NCBI RefSeq assembly: GCF_032452875.1
Contig: NC_083873.1
Location: 76,629,987-76,693,986 of the forward strand
DNA length: 64,000 nt
From: Bos javanicus
Taxonomy: Eukaryota; Chordata; Mammalia; Artiodactyla; Bovidae
Reading direction: 5' to 3'
Shown: piece by piece, positions 11,665 to 22,721 of the stretch
How positions within the stretch are numbered: the stretch's first letter is position 1
Layout of the letters: each line of letters opens with the position of its first letter
The notes under the pieces: generated by a model
Database searches by the model: none
Told to the model about the DNA's origin: nothing
Seen by the model: the letters and a program-made list of their open reading frames with translations, nothing else
Translations under genes and position numbers: made by a program

Positions 11665-12050
11665 CCCGACCAAAGATGTCAAAAAATGCTTTTTCCTTGA
11701 ACCTATGAACATGTTACCTTATATGTCAAGAGGGACTTTACAGAAATTATTAAATTTGGGTCCTTGTAAAAAAAAGAACATTACAGATTATTCAAGTAGG
11801 TCCAATGTAGTTACAAGAGTTCTTATAACTGGGAGGTCAGAGGATCAGATTTTTAGAAAAGGAGATGTGAGGATGAATCAGAGGTCAGAGTGATGTTGTC
11901 ATGAGCCAAGGGATATAAGTGTTTTAGAAGCTGGGAAAGGTAAGGAATGTATTTTCCTCTAAAGCTCCAGGAGAATTTAGCTCTGTAGCCATCTTAAGTT
12001 TAGCCCCATAAGACTTATTTCAGGTTCTGACTGCCAAATTGTAAGATAAT
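11665..12050 (+). mobile_element. Ancient MaLR/ERVL-type LTR remnant
   Basis: Contains, in order, several blocks I associate with old mammalian MaLR-like LTRs: accaaagatgtc, gaacatgttaccttatatg, agggactttacag, gtccaatgtagttacaag, gagatgtgaggatg, then aattgtaagataata where the poly(A) region should lie. It is strongly diverged. The exact family was not assigned, and another ancient LTR class is possible. Confidence 0.5.
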
Positions 12051-12062
12051 ATATTAATATTT

Positions 12063-12341
12063 ATAGGTATACCTCATTTTATACTATTTTGATTAATCAC
12101 AGTTTGCAGAAAAGTGTGGGGTTCTTGTTTGTATGTTTTTTCACAAATTGAAGGTTTGTGGCAACTGTTCATTGAGCAAATGTATCAGCACAATTTCTCA
12201 AGTAGCATTTGCTCATTTCAATCTCTGTGTCACATTGCAGTAATTCTTACAATATTTCAAACCCTCCACCAGAAGAAAGATTGAAACCACTGAAGGCTCA
12301 GATGATGGTTAGCATTATTTAACAACTAAGTATTTTTTATT
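12063..12341 (+). mobile_element. Tigger-type DNA transposon remnant (TcMar-Tigger)
   Basis: Begins with taggtatacctcatttta, matching the Tigger terminal sequence, followed by ttgaaggtttgtggcaac, tagcatttgctcattt and ctctgtgtcacatt. A later block, gctcagatgatggttagca, also belongs to Tigger after an internal deletion. No transposase frame remains. A Bov-tA lies just downstream of its recognisable end. Confidence 0.7.
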
Positions 12342-12354
12342 TTTATTTTTTAAA

Positions 12355-12515
12355 TTGGGTTTCCCTGGTGGCTCAGTGATAAAGAATTTGCCTGCCAATG
12401 CAGGAGACATAGATTCAGTCCTTGGGTGGGGAAGATCCTCTTGGATAAAAAAATGGCAACCCACTTCAGTATTCTTGCTTGAGAAATCCCATAGACAGAG
12501 GAGCCTGGCAGGCTC
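12355..12515 (+). mobile_element. Bov-tA SINE, 3'-truncated
   Basis: Sense orientation: tRNA-like head ttccctggtggctcagtg, pol III B-box-like agattcagtcc, then a BovA body that stops near gcctggcaggct, without the usual tail. A later deletion at the right end is likely. Confidence 0.85.
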
Positions 12516-12665
12516 TTTTATAATTACATGTTGAAAAAATACAAATTGTAAAATCCTGCACATTTTTGTTCAAAATATTCTTTTAAATGTATCCCAGGCT
12601 CCTGCAATATGCTACCCAGGTCATATCTTTCAATATCCCAAACTTAGATTATTGTGCTACCTAAT

Positions 12666-12776
12666 GTTGGATTTTTATTAATTTTTTTTATTTTTTAATT
12701 TAAATCTATTTATTTTAATTGGAGGCTAATTACTTTACAATATTGTATTGGTTTTGCCATACATCAACATGAAAAC
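12666..12776 (-). mobile_element. L1 3'-UTR fragment
   Basis: T-rich start followed by attggaggctaattac and tattggttttgccatacat, the reverse complement of a ruminant L1 3' end. It stops abruptly where BovB sequence begins at about 12777. Confidence 0.75.
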
Positions 12777-13286
12777 ACAAGCTGGAATCAAGATTGCCAG
12801 GAGAAATATCAATAACCTCAGATATGCAGATGACACCTCCCTTATGGCAGAAAGTGAAGAGGAACTAAAGAGCCTCTTGCTGAAGGTGAAAGAGGAGAGT
12901 GAAAAAGTTGGCTTAAAGCTCAACATTCAGAAAATGAAGATCATGGCATCTGGTCCCATCACGTCATGGGAACTAGATGGGGAAACACTGGAAACAGTGG
13001 CTGACTTTATTTTTCAGGGCTCCAAAATCACTGCAGATTGTGATTACAGCCATGAAATTAAAAGACACTTACTCCTTGGAAGGAAAGTTATGACCAACAT
13101 TAGATAGCATATTGAAAAGCAGAGACATTACTTTACCAGCAAAGGTCTGTCTAGTCAAGGCTATGGTCTTTCCAGTGGTCATGTATGGATGTGAGAGTTG
13201 GACTGTGAAGAAAGCTGAGTGCCGAAGAATTGATGCTTTTGAACAGTGGTGTTGGAGAAGACTCTTGAGAATCCACTGGACTGCAC
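12777..13286 (+). mobile_element. BovB internal fragment between two L1 pieces
   Basis: BovB from just before the YADD-coding site (atatgcagatgac, near 12823-12835) to the region encoding WCWRRLL. It is truncated at both ends and lacks the 3' tail, so it did not arise by ordinary target-primed insertion alone. A 119-codon frame covers 12748-13107 and includes RYADD. Confidence 0.88.
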
Positions 13287-13375
13287 TGTAAGAGGGTTCC
13301 CTTTTCTCCACACCCTCTCCAGCATTTATTGCTTATAGACTTTTGCATAGCAGCCATTCTGACTGGTGTGAAATG
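13287..13375 (-). mobile_element. L1 ORF2 C-terminal fragment
   Basis: The minus strand encodes the end-of-ORF2 cysteine block (NKCWRGCGEKGTLLQC), the same block found intact at about 41.5 kb. The fragment abuts the BovB piece at its left end. Confidence 0.85.
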
Positions 13376-13709
13376 GATTTTTATAACTTATTACTTTTTC
13401 TCAATTTACATTTTTAGTTTGAAATTTCCAACAACTGGCCTTCCTGATTGGGTCTGAGCTTTCATAACACATCTATCCCATCCCATCTTCTTCCTCTTTA
13501 ATGCCACCTTTTAACAGACTCAACACTTTCAGGCTTCCAGTCCAATGAATATTATCTCCATCTTTCATTCTGGGTGCTTTATCAAGGCAATTAGTCTTAA
13601 AAGCTATGACACATGCAGTTTTTTGAACGATATATTTTATATCATATATGCTTTTAATGAAAGTATAGAGCAACACACCCTTTGAAAGACAATTAAGATA
13701 AAGTAATGA
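13376..13709. other. No gene recognised
   Basis: Sequence between an L1 fragment and the inverted BovB. The 241-codon minus frame that begins in the BovB runs into this DNA but is not a gene. Confidence 0.5.
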
Positions 13710-13724
13710 TTTTTTTTTTTTTTT

Positions 13725-14112
13725 CTGAATGGTGAGCTTTAAGCCAACTTTTTCACTCTCCTCTTTCACTTTCGTCAAGAGGCTTTTTAGTTCCTCTTCA
13801 CTTTCTACCATAAGGGTGGTGTCATTGGTGTCATCTGCATATCTGAGGTTATTGATATTTCTCCCGGCAGTCTTGATTCCAGCTTGTGCTTCTTCCAGCC
13901 CAGCACTTCTCATGATGTACTCCGCATAGAAGTTGAATAAGCAGGGTGGCAATATACAGCCTTGACATTCTCCTTTTCCTATTTGGAACCAGTCTGTTTT
14001 TCCATGTCCAGTTCTAACTGTTGCTTCCTGACATGCATATAGATTTCTCAGGAGGCAGGTCAGATGGTCTGGTATTCCCATCTCTTTCAGAATTTTCCAC
14101 AGTTTACTATGA
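13725..14112 (-). mobile_element. BovB inverted 5' segment
   Basis: Minus-strand BovB reverse transcriptase region: on the minus strand it reads from KLWKILKEMGIPDHLTCLLR through the RQGC-equivalent and RYADD blocks to GLKLTIQK. It is preceded by a 15-base T run (13710-13724). It joins head-to-head with a plus-strand BovB 3' segment that begins about a dozen codons further along the protein. A short local duplication (ggtgtcatt repeated) lies in the YADD area. Together the two make one element with a 5' inversion. Confidence 0.9.
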
Positions 14113-14748
14113 TGGGAAATAGATGGGGAAACAGTGGAAACAGTGTCAGACTTTATTTTGGGGGCTCCAAAATCACTGCACATGGTGACTGCAGCCATGA
14201 AATTAAAAGACGCTTACTCCTTGGAAGAAAAGTTATGACCAACATAGATAGCATATTGAAAAGCAGAGACATTACTTTGCCAACAAAGGTCCATCTAGTC
14301 GAGGCTATGGTTTTCCAGTGGTCATGTATGGATGCATGAATTGGACTGTGAAGAAAGCTGAGTGCCAAAGAATTGATGCTTTTGAACTGTGGTGTTGGAG
14401 AAGACTCTTGAGAGTCCCTTGGACTGCAAGGAGATCCAACCAGTCCATTCTGAAGGAGATCAGCCCTGGCATTTCTTTGGAAGGAATGATGCTAAAGCTG
14501 AAACTCCAATACTTTGGCCACCTCATGGGAAGAGTTGACTCATTGGAAAAGACTCTGATGCTGGGAGGGATTGGGGGCAGGAGGAGAAGGGGACGACAGA
14601 GGATGAGATGGCTGGATGGCATCACCGACTCGATGGACGTGAGTCTGAGTGAACTCTGGGAGATGGTGATGGACAGGGAGGCCTGGCGTGCTGCGATTCA
14701 TGGGGTCGCAAAGAGTCGGACACGACTGAGCGACTGAACTGAACTGAA
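14113..14748 (+). mobile_element. BovB 3' segment of the inverted copy
   Basis: Plus-strand BovB from the EIDGETVETVSD-coding site to the pentamer tail (14725-14748). It continues the element whose upstream part is inverted at 13725-14112. Sequence is close to the young BovB copies in this window. A weak 5-bp repeat (aatga) may flank the pair. Confidence 0.92.
14318..14737 (+). pseudogene. BovB ORF C-terminal fragment
   Basis: A 139-codon frame ending at the normal BovB stop, with WTVKKAE, RRLLRVPWTARRSNQS and DREAWRAAIHGVAKSRTR blocks. A one-base loss near 14310 separates it from the 14064-14339 frame carrying MTNIDSILKSRDITLP. Dead copy. Confidence 0.88.
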
Positions 14749-16344
14749 TGAACTATTTACTGATAGTTTCATAGACAGTTTTAAATTAGAAATTTAATAG
14801 ACATTTTAATAGAAATAATTAAGAACAACAAAAATAAGAAGGCAGTAAGTCTGCCAATATCAGAGTTGTTTAAGTCCTACCTTTTCCAAGACAACTTTCT
14901 TGACCTGCTTCTTTATAATAATTTTTTAAAAATTCCTTAAAGTTAATAATTTTTAGTGAAGTTTAACTTTATTTTTTTTCATAAATCCTTAAAAATGGAT
15001 TTTTTCACCTACCATATGAAATAAGGTATACAAAAAAACAGGCAATATTATTTTATTTTTCTACTCAAAAATGACTATTACCTTCCCAAATACAACTTAC
15101 AATTCTATAATATCTTCCTAATATGGACGAATGCATTACTCACAGATTACATACATCATCAATGCCCTGTCTACTTCTTCTCAAAGTGAACTGGAATTTC
15201 ACAGTAATAAACATTCATGATTTTTTTTCTGAATAAGCTTATATGAATATATTACTTGCAGGCAAAAAGAAATGTAGCAGTAAGCTGTATTGAATTTGAG
15301 TCCAATTTGAAAAAAACACTTACACAGTAGTGCACAATTTGCATAGTGCTTTTGGAAAAGCAGCAAGATGTCCAAGTATGATTGAGATTGGTTCCTAAAT
15401 CCAGAATTACATCAACTCCAAGAGTTATGGTTACTTTCATCAGAAAGGTGAAAGTTGCCTGCTCAGTCAGATTACTTTCAGCAATATGCCAGAGCTTGTT
15501 GGCCATATGTTTCAAGTTGTAAGATGTCCTGTTAGAGTTATGGATGCAGTTTTGCAGTCAGGAAAATGACAAATTTCTCTTCCTTGAAGACATTAACTTT
15601 ATTCCACTTTGTTCTAACACTGTGTGCAGACAATGAGAATGATATAGTAGTCCCCTGTTTTCTCAATGAGTATAATTCAAGATGAACCTACTGATACATT
15701 CTCATATGGCTTCTGTCTGACCTTTAAATTTCAGCTTACTCTCAGCCTTGTCTTCTATCAGTGTTGTCTCACTTATGCTCTTCTGTGATTCATTTCTTAC
15801 TCATTTAATAATAATGAACTGTTATTTATTCAGTAATAAGCATTGTTTATTATTACTGCAGCTGAAGAAAAGTATTAATCTTTTCATCTAGTCATTCAAA
15901 AGTTACTGCACAAGCAACTATTAAGTGTAAACTTAAGTAGAAAATCAAAAAATACAATTAGTGACCATTGTTATATGGAACATTTCACACTGGTAATTAA
16001 ATTTTTAAAATATACAGATATTTTAATACTATAACTTGTTTTTATATATGAATCTTAACAAAATTTTTTCTTTCAAAATCCCCTAAATGCTGGAAATTTT
16101 TGTTTAATCCAAATGTACCCGATCCTTTAGTTTACATTTTAGATCTTTCTAACAATTCTTCCTCAAATAGATACACGCTTATTGCTTGACCCCAGAATCA
16201 ACCCTGCACCTTACCGTTTCTATTTTACTTAAGCATCTTTTCTTCCACTTTCCTGAAAATTTTGCTTCTTTAGTCCGTATCAATTAACACATAAATTTTT
16301 GTTGATTTTCACATTTAATACAAAGTTGCACTCCTTTTCCCTCC
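14749..16344. other. No gene recognised; AT-rich
   Basis: About 1.6 kb without recognised repeats. An 87-codon minus frame at 15252-15515 has no recognisable domain; I could not identify a parent gene for a processed pseudogene. Confidence 0.5.
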
Positions 16345-16480
16345 ATTTTAGTGAGGTATAATTGACAAAATTATATATTTAATGTGTACAACTTGATTTT
16401 TTGAGATATATATATATATGTACACACATATATGTATATGTGTGTGTGTATATATATATATGTACACAGTCTATTTCCTT
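16345..16480 (-). mobile_element. Old L1 3' end grading into a TA/TG microsatellite
   Basis: Positions 16345-16400 match the reverse complement of an old L1 3' end (gtgaggtataattgacaaa, then tgtacaacttga). Positions 16405-16467 are an alternating purine-pyrimidine tract of TA, CA and TG units. Confidence 0.6.
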
Positions 16481-16663
16481 TTCTTAAATCATTTCATTAT
16501 ATCTGAACATATTTGTTTAACTCATTTAAAATCATGAACGGCTGGAGAGCACAACAATGCACTGATTTTCTCCCCAGAGTTTTGCGTTTTATCAAACAGT
16601 TAATTAATGGTGTATAATGATGAAAAACTGCCTTTGGAAAGAATTTTGAGTCATCATGGAGTT

Positions 16664-17035
16664 TTATTTATTCAGCGAACACTGAGCACCTGCTCTTTAT
16701 CAGGTATATTAGAGACATGGTACATGTGGTAGAGAAAACACCCTGCCCTCACAGAGCCTATACTAACACTTGAAGAACACAATGATCAGTGAATCACACT
16801 GAATCATGATGTAAGTAGAGTTCAGATGCTTGAAGAATAAAAAGCAAGTTTTTATGATAAAAAGTGAATGGGACTGGAAGACTACATTGGTCTGAGGATG
16901 AAGGGAGGCCTCCCTAAGAAGATGTCATCTAAGCTGAAGCTTAAAGAAGATGCCAGCTATGCAGAACTTTTGCAGATTAGCATCCTGGTAGCAGAAAAGC
17001 TAACATAAAGAACCTAACACACTCTGCTCAAACTT
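16664..17035 (-). mobile_element. L2 LINE 3' remnant
   Basis: Reverse complement of the L2 3' region. Blocks in plus order: cactgagcacctgctctttatc, ccctgccctcacagagcc, gggaggcctccctaagaaga and gccagctatgcag. In L2 sense these correspond to its terminal ~400 bp. Ancient and diverged. Confidence 0.65.
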
Positions 17036-17045
17036 GAAAAAGAAT

Positions 17046-17142
17046 AGATACATGTATATATATAACTGAATCACTTTGCTGTACACTTGAAACAGACACA
17101 TTGTTAATCGACTATACTCCAATATGAAATTACAAAAAAGAA
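17046..17142 (+). mobile_element. L1 3' terminus
   Basis: Matches the last ~100 bp of artiodactyl L1: tataactgaatcactttgc, tgtacacttgaaac, then a short A-rich end. It is separate from the old L1 body that starts after the neighbouring Bov-A2. Confidence 0.7.
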
Positions 17143-17145
17143 CTT

Positions 17146-17321
17146 GCTGCTGCTAAGTCGCTTCATTCGTGTCCAACTCTGTGCAACCCCATAGACGGCA
17201 GCCCCCCAGGCTCCCCGTCCCTGGGATTCTCCAGGCAAGAACTCTGGAGTGGGTTGCCATTTCCTTCTCCAATGCATGAAAGTAAAAAGTGAAAGTGAAG
17301 TCGCTCAGTCGTGTCCAACTC
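17146..17321 (-). mobile_element. Bov-A2 SINE, partial
   Basis: Minus-strand Bov-A2: (gct)n start at left, one BovA body, the linker gcatgaaagt...gaaagtgaag, then the beginning of the second body. The second monomer is cut off at ccaactct. Confidence 0.85.
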
Positions 17322-17410
17322 TAAGGCAGAATTAACAATGGTTTTGAAACGGCAACCAGATACAAAATCAATATACAAAAATCAATTATGTTTCTAGAAA
17401 CTAATGGCCA

Positions 17411-17627
17411 GTGAGTGAGTAAAAGTTGCTCAGTTGTGTCTAGCTCTCTGTAACCCGACCCCATCGACTGTAGCCCACCAGGAACTTCTGGCCATAGAAT
17501 TCTTCAGGCAAGATTGATTACTGGAGTGGATAGCTATTCCCTTCTCCAGGGAATTTTCCCCACCTGGGGACTGAACTCAGGTCTTCTGTACTGCAGGTGG
17601 ATTTTTTACCATTTGAGCCACAAGAGA
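17411..17627 (-). mobile_element. Bov-tA SINE inside old L1
   Basis: Full-length, diverged Bov-tA with tRNA head at the right and the cagttgtgtctagctc tail block at the left. L1 sequence is continuous on either side (aaactaatggcc / aacaaactatcaaaaagag), so the SINE is the younger element. Confidence 0.85.
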
Positions 17628-17856
17628 AGTTAATAACAAACTATCAAAAAGAGAAATTAAGAAAACAATCCCATTTATAAGTACACCAAAAAGAATAAAA
17701 ACCTAGAAATAAATTTAACCAAGGGGTGAAAGACCTGTAAACTAAAAACTGGAAAATATTGAAAAAGAAATTGAAGAGCACACAAATATATGTAAAGGTA
17801 TCCCATGTTTATCAATTGGATACTTAATATTTAAATGCCTGTACTACCCAAATCTG

Positions 17857-17860
<4 letters not shown>

Positions 17861-17891
<31 letters not shown>
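17861..17891. repeat. (TA)n microsatellite
   Basis: Uninterrupted TA dinucleotides of about 15 units within the old L1. Confidence 0.9.
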
Positions 17892-17893
<2 letters not shown>

Positions 17894-18595
17894 GTGAAAT
17901 TTCTATCAAAATCCCAATGAGATTTTCCAGAGAATTAGAAAAATCAAAACCAATTCTAAAATCTGTATAGAACCACAGAAGAGTTCAAATAAAGCAATCT
18001 TGAGAAAGAACAACAAAGCTGGAAACATTATGCTTCTTGATTTCAAAATGTATTACAGAACTACGGTTATCAAAAGAGTAAGTTATATGCATAAAAATAG
18101 ATGCCTAGATCAACAGCACACAATAGACAGCCCAGAAATAAACTCACACATATATGGTTAATTGATGTATGACAAAGAGCAGAGACTATACAGTGGGAAA
18201 AGGGTAATTTCTTCAAGAAATAGTGTTTGGAAAACCAGACAGCCATATGTAAAATAATGAAACTGGACCACTATTTTATATTATAAAAAAATAATAATTC
18301 TGAATGGGTTGAGATTTGATTATAAGACTTGAAACCATAACACTCTTAGAAGAAAACATAAGCGTTAAGCTCTTTGATATTAGTCTTGATATTTTGTAGA
18401 TTTTGCATGAAGCACAAAAGGAATAGAATCAAAAATAAATAAATGGGATTACATCAAGCTAAAAAGCTTCTGAACAGAAGAGAAAACCATCCTGCAAAGA
18501 CAAACTACTGAATGGGAGAAAATATTTGCAAATCGTACATCTGATAAAGGGTTAATATCCAGAATATATAAAAAATTTATTCTACTCAATACCAA

Positions 18596-18814
18596 GGGGG
18601 CTTCCCTAGTGGCTCAGTTGGTAAAGAATCTGCCTGCAATGCAGGAGACTCAGGTTCAATATCTGAGTCAGAAAGATGCCCTGGAGAAGGGAATGGAAAC
18701 CCACTCCAGTATTCTTGCCTAGAGAATTCCATGTACAGAGGAGCCAGGTAGGATACTGTCCAGGGGATCGCCAAGAGTCAGACACGACGGACAAGACTGA
18801 GCAACTAACACCAC
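18596..18814 (+). mobile_element. Bov-tA SINE with 12-bp duplication, inside old L1
   Basis: Full-length sense Bov-tA: gcttccctagtggctcag head, ggttcaat B-box-like element, BovA body and cgacggacaagactgagc tail. Flanked by actcaataccaa (18584-18595) and actcaatgccaa (18815-18826), 11 of 12 identical. The duplicated bases are L1 sequence, which dates the SINE after the L1. Confidence 0.92.
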
Positions 18815-19336
18815 ACTCAATGCCAAAAAACAATTGACTAAAATATGGGCAGGGGATCCAAATATAACTTTTTCCAAAGAGAAACACAGCTGGTTAACAG
18901 GCACATGCATAGATGCTTGATATTGCCAATCATCAAAACCACAATGAGATATAGCATTACACCTGGTAGGCTGGCTACTATCAAAAAGAAAAAAAAAAAA
19001 GTTGGCAAAGATGTAGAGAAAAGGGAACCCTTTTGCACTGTTAGTAGGAAAATAAATTGGTATAGCTACTATGGAAAACCATTTGGCAGTTCTCAAAAAT
19101 TTAAAAATAGAACTACCATATTATCTAGCAATACCACTTCTGCATATTTGTCTAAAGAAAATGAAAACATTCTCTCAAAAAGATATTTAAACAATGGAAT
19201 ATTATTCAACCATAAAGAGATGGAAAATTTGCCATTTTTGACAACCTGGATAAACCTTGAGGTATTATGCTAAGAAAAATAAGTCAGAAGGAGAAAGACA
19301 AATAATGCATGATTTCACTTAAATGTGGAATTTTTT

Positions 19337-19692
19337 TAATAAAAATTGGTGACATGATTTGATTGGTTTTTCAAAAAGATCATCTGGAGAATGAAAAATA
19401 TGCTAGCAAGGTTTAAACAAGAACGTCAATGAGGAGGTCATTGTAGTAATCAAAACGTTTTACAATAGAGACTGAAAAAAATGGAGGGGGGGGCAAATTA
19501 TATTTCACAGCAGCACTTTCCCAAACTGTTTAAAACTTTAGTACTTGACTATAGTACTCTCCACTTTGGAAGGGTTTCATACTACTAATTCCTCCAAATT
19601 CCAAATGAATTTTTTTTTGTTAGTTTATATATCTATTGTTGTTGTTGTTATTTTCAGTAAAACAAAGAGTAGAGTTCTTATATATACTACTT
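19337..19692. other. No gene recognised
   Basis: Short unassigned stretch with a G run at 19485-19493. Confidence 0.5.
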
Positions 19693-20626
19693 TAGTTCAG
19701 TTCAGTTCAGTCACTCAGTCTTGTCTGACTCTTTGCGACCCCATGAACCACAGCACACCAGGCCTCCCTGTCCATCACCAACTCTCAGAGTTCACCCAAA
19801 CCCATGTCCATCCAGTTGGTGATGCCATCCAGCCATCTCATCCTCTGCTGTGCCCTTCTTCTGCCCTCAATCTTTCCTAGCATCAGAGTCTTTTCCAATG
19901 AGTCAGCTCTTTGCATCAGGTGGTCAAAGGATTGGAGTTTCAGATTCAATGTCAGTCCTTCCAAAGAAGACCCAGGACTGATCTCCTTTAGGATGGATTG
20001 GTTGGATCTCCTTGCAGTCCAAGGGACTCAAGAGTCTTCTCCAGCACCACAGTTCAAAAGCATCAGTTCTTCAGCGCTCAGCTTTCTTTATAGTCCAACT
20101 CTCACAAACATATATGACTACTGGAAAAACCATAGCCTTGACTAGACAGACCTTTGTTGGCAAAGTAATGTCTCTGCTTTCTAATATGCTGTCTAGGTTG
20201 GTCATAATTTTCCTTCCAAGGAATAAGCGTCTTTTAATTTCATGGCTGCAATCACCATCTGCAGTGATTTTAGAGCCCAGAAAAATAAAGTCTGACACTG
20301 TTTCCACTGTTTCCCCATCTATTTGACATGAAGTGATGGGACTGGATGCCATGATCTTAGTTTTCTGAATGTTGAGCTTTAACCTAACTTTTTCACTCTC
20401 CTCTGTCACTTTCATCAAGAGGCTCTTTAGTTCTTCTTCACTTTCTGCCATAAGGGTGGTGTCATCTGCATATCTGAGGTTATTGGTATTTCTCTCAGAA
20501 ATCTTGATTCCAGCTTGTGCTTCTTCCAGCCCAGCATTTCTCATGATGTACTCTGCATATAAGTTAAATAACCAGGGTGACAATATACAGCCTTGACATA
20601 CTCCTTTTCCTATTTGGAACCAGTCT
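19693..20626 (-). mobile_element. BovB LINE, 5'-truncated
   Basis: Minus-strand BovB with its pentamer tail at the left (reads agttcagttcagttcag) and truncation at the right in the block encoding TGWFQIGKG. About 0.93 kb. A possible 7-bp duplication ttcttat (19675-19681, 20628-20634) would leave about ten unexplained bases beside the tail. Confidence 0.92.
20071..20583 (-). pseudogene. BovB reverse transcriptase palm/thumb fragment
   Basis: A 170-codon frame containing SPWLFNLYAEYIMRNAGLEE, then NLRYADDTTLMAESEEELKS with the intact catalytic YADD, then the FIFLGSKITADGDCSHEIK block. It ends where a substitution makes a stop after WTIKKAER. It lacks endonuclease and RT N-terminal parts. Confidence 0.88.
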
Positions 20627-22317
20627 ATTCTTATTATATTATAATATACATTATTATATATAGTCTGTTATATATTACTTGTATGCATTTAAATCTGCAA
20701 TATCCTGCTTTCCTTTGATGCAAGTATCTTTCTTTTCTATTGTGCTACATAGAATCAGTTAAATGATAGCAAATCATAGTTAAAGTGCAATTGGAAAGAG
20801 ATATCCTACTTGTTCTCTGCCTCCAAGTATGAAACTCCTACCGTATCTATCCATATTTTTATAGCTATGGTCAAGACTATATTTTGTCTATTTTTACCTA
20901 TCCATTCATGCATTTTATAGACAAACTGTCAGAGTCCTGACTCTGCCTGTTAAGCTGATATATTCATTATTTATTAAAGGATCTTTTTATAGGAATTAGT
21001 TTCTTGGAAATTTGTGTTCTTGAAAAGAAATGGTTTTGTACAAAAAATGAGTAAAACTGTTTTTTGTTTTTTGATCCAGTACTCAAGCTGTAGATTGGTT
21101 TAATGTGGTAATATCATTATGCCTTCAACACACCATATTATTAATTTATGGTTTTGAGAAAAGGAAAGTGATTCGTTCATATATAAACATATATAATGCC
21201 ATGCTTAAACCTGAAATTCTTAAAAAAATTTTTTTCTCAATTAACAATATGTAAGTTTCCTATGAGTTTAGCTTTTTCTTTACATTTATTTTCTTAAGGC
21301 AGATTAGATAACCATGAATTCAATCTTGAAACTAGTATGAAGTTTTCAATTTTAATTTAAATCTTCTAATCTCTTCTGGCAAGAGTGGGGAAGGAGGCAA
21401 GCTTTGTATAATGCATTAAAGCCACAACTCAACCCCCCAAAATTTACAGTGATGACTAAAACAGGGTAAGTTTTACATTCTTGTTAGAGGAGTGAAACTG
21501 AGTAGAGTGGTATATTTGGGAACCAGGACCAAACTAAGAGGAAGGGCCTTTGTAGTAAAGGAAAATGTGACTGGATTTTGTTACAAAGCTATAATAAGGG
21601 CCAGGAGTCTAGGTGGAGGTCAGTTCTATGAAGCAGTAATAAATTATAGTGTAAAATTTCCATGGTCTCCTCCCTACTACTGTAATAAAGAATTCATTGC
21701 AGTTAAAATTCAAACAAGAATGAAGGATATTCAGCCATCTCTGAGACCCATCATCACCCTATTTTACCTGACAAATACTCAGAACCCAAATCCTCCCATC
21801 CAGCCCCACCTAGACCACTGATACATGGAGAGAAGAAATACTCTCCATTCTTCAGTTCAGTAGTCACAAGCAGATCTGGAGGAAAGACAGACAGCAGCAA
21901 CTACACAGAACTACTTTCTACTGTGGTATGCCTGTCAAGTTTAGAGCTGACATCTATTTACCTTTGTCTCTGCCTTGACTTTTAATAAGCAAACACAGCT
22001 AAGAGATCTGTTCATTCACCATGGTTAGTATTGTATGATAAATTTTGAAAGAAAATTATAAGAAAGATAAGTTACTGGAATAGAATAGTTTCATTCATAT
22101 GCCTTATCTAGAAACAATTTTGGCAATATGGCTGTGATTTGGTTCTGCTTTTACTTCATATTCCTGAAGTAAGAAAAGAAGAAACACAAGCTTCAACAAA
22201 TTTTCTTTTCCTCTGTTTGGTGTTGGTGGGAAAGGTCCATTATAAACTACTGCAAATTAGTTGCTTCCAGAGTGGTGACTAAAGTTGGTCATGTTTTATA
22301 GCAAAAAATAATAATCA
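20627..22317. other. No gene recognised; AT-rich
   Basis: About 1.7 kb. TA-rich at 20630-20680. A 109-codon plus frame at 21492-21821 has no recognisable domain and no visible splice or start context to support it. Confidence 0.5.
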
Positions 22318-22577
22318 TCAGTTCAGTTTAGTTCAGTTCAGTTGCTTAGTCATGTCCAACTCTTTGAGACCCCATGAATTGCAACACGCCAGGCCTCCCT
22401 GTCCATCACCAACTCCCAGAGTTCACTCAAACTCACATCCATCAAGTCTGTGATGCCATCAGCCATCTCATCCTCTGTCGTCCCCTTCTCCTCCTGCCCC
22501 CAATCCCTCCCAGCATCAGAGTCTTATCCAGTGAGTCAACTATTCGCATGAGGTGGCCAAAGTATTAGAGTTTCATA
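22318..22577 (-). mobile_element. BovB LINE 3' end, strongly truncated
   Basis: About 260 bp of BovB 3' sequence on the minus strand: pentamer tail at left, then the DREAW-coding and GGRRRRG-coding regions, ending at the LKLQYFG site. Frame broken. Confidence 0.9.
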
Positions 22578-22721
22578 AGTTCATAAAACTATAAAACCAG
22601 TACTTACTCATGGAAAAATGTGGTAGTGTAAAATGTTAAGTAAACATTATCTTTCTTTCCTATTCCCTTCATGAGACTCTAGTCATATAACCCAAACAGT
22701 AGTCATTAATAACGCTTTGAA

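Larger units (their letters stand above)
17322..19336 (+). mobile_element. Old L1 ORF2 body, interrupted by SINEs and a TA repeat
   Basis: Diverged but collinear L1 ORF2 from the region just after the reverse transcriptase domain to the ORF2 end. Recognisable blocks include gagaaattaagaaaacaatcc, acaaagctggaaacatt, cagcccagaaataaactc, gggagaaaatatttgcaaa, aaaccacaatgagatat and cagttctcaaaaatttaaaaa. It is cut by a Bov-tA at 17411-17627, a (TA)n at 17861-17891 and a Bov-tA at 18596-18814. All frames are broken. Confidence 0.8.

Noticed and set aside
13473..14198. A 241-codon minus-strand open frame resembling a reverse transcriptase gene
   Set aside because: Its middle is the inverted BovB segment, and its two ends run across the inversion joint and into flanking DNA. 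It is a chance read-through of a dead element.
15252..15515. An 87-codon minus frame considered as a processed pseudogene
   Set aside because: No A tail, no duplication and no recognisable parent protein.
21492..21821. A 109-codon plus frame as a possible small gene
   Set aside because: No recognisable domain, no supporting splice or promoter context, and composition like its surroundings.
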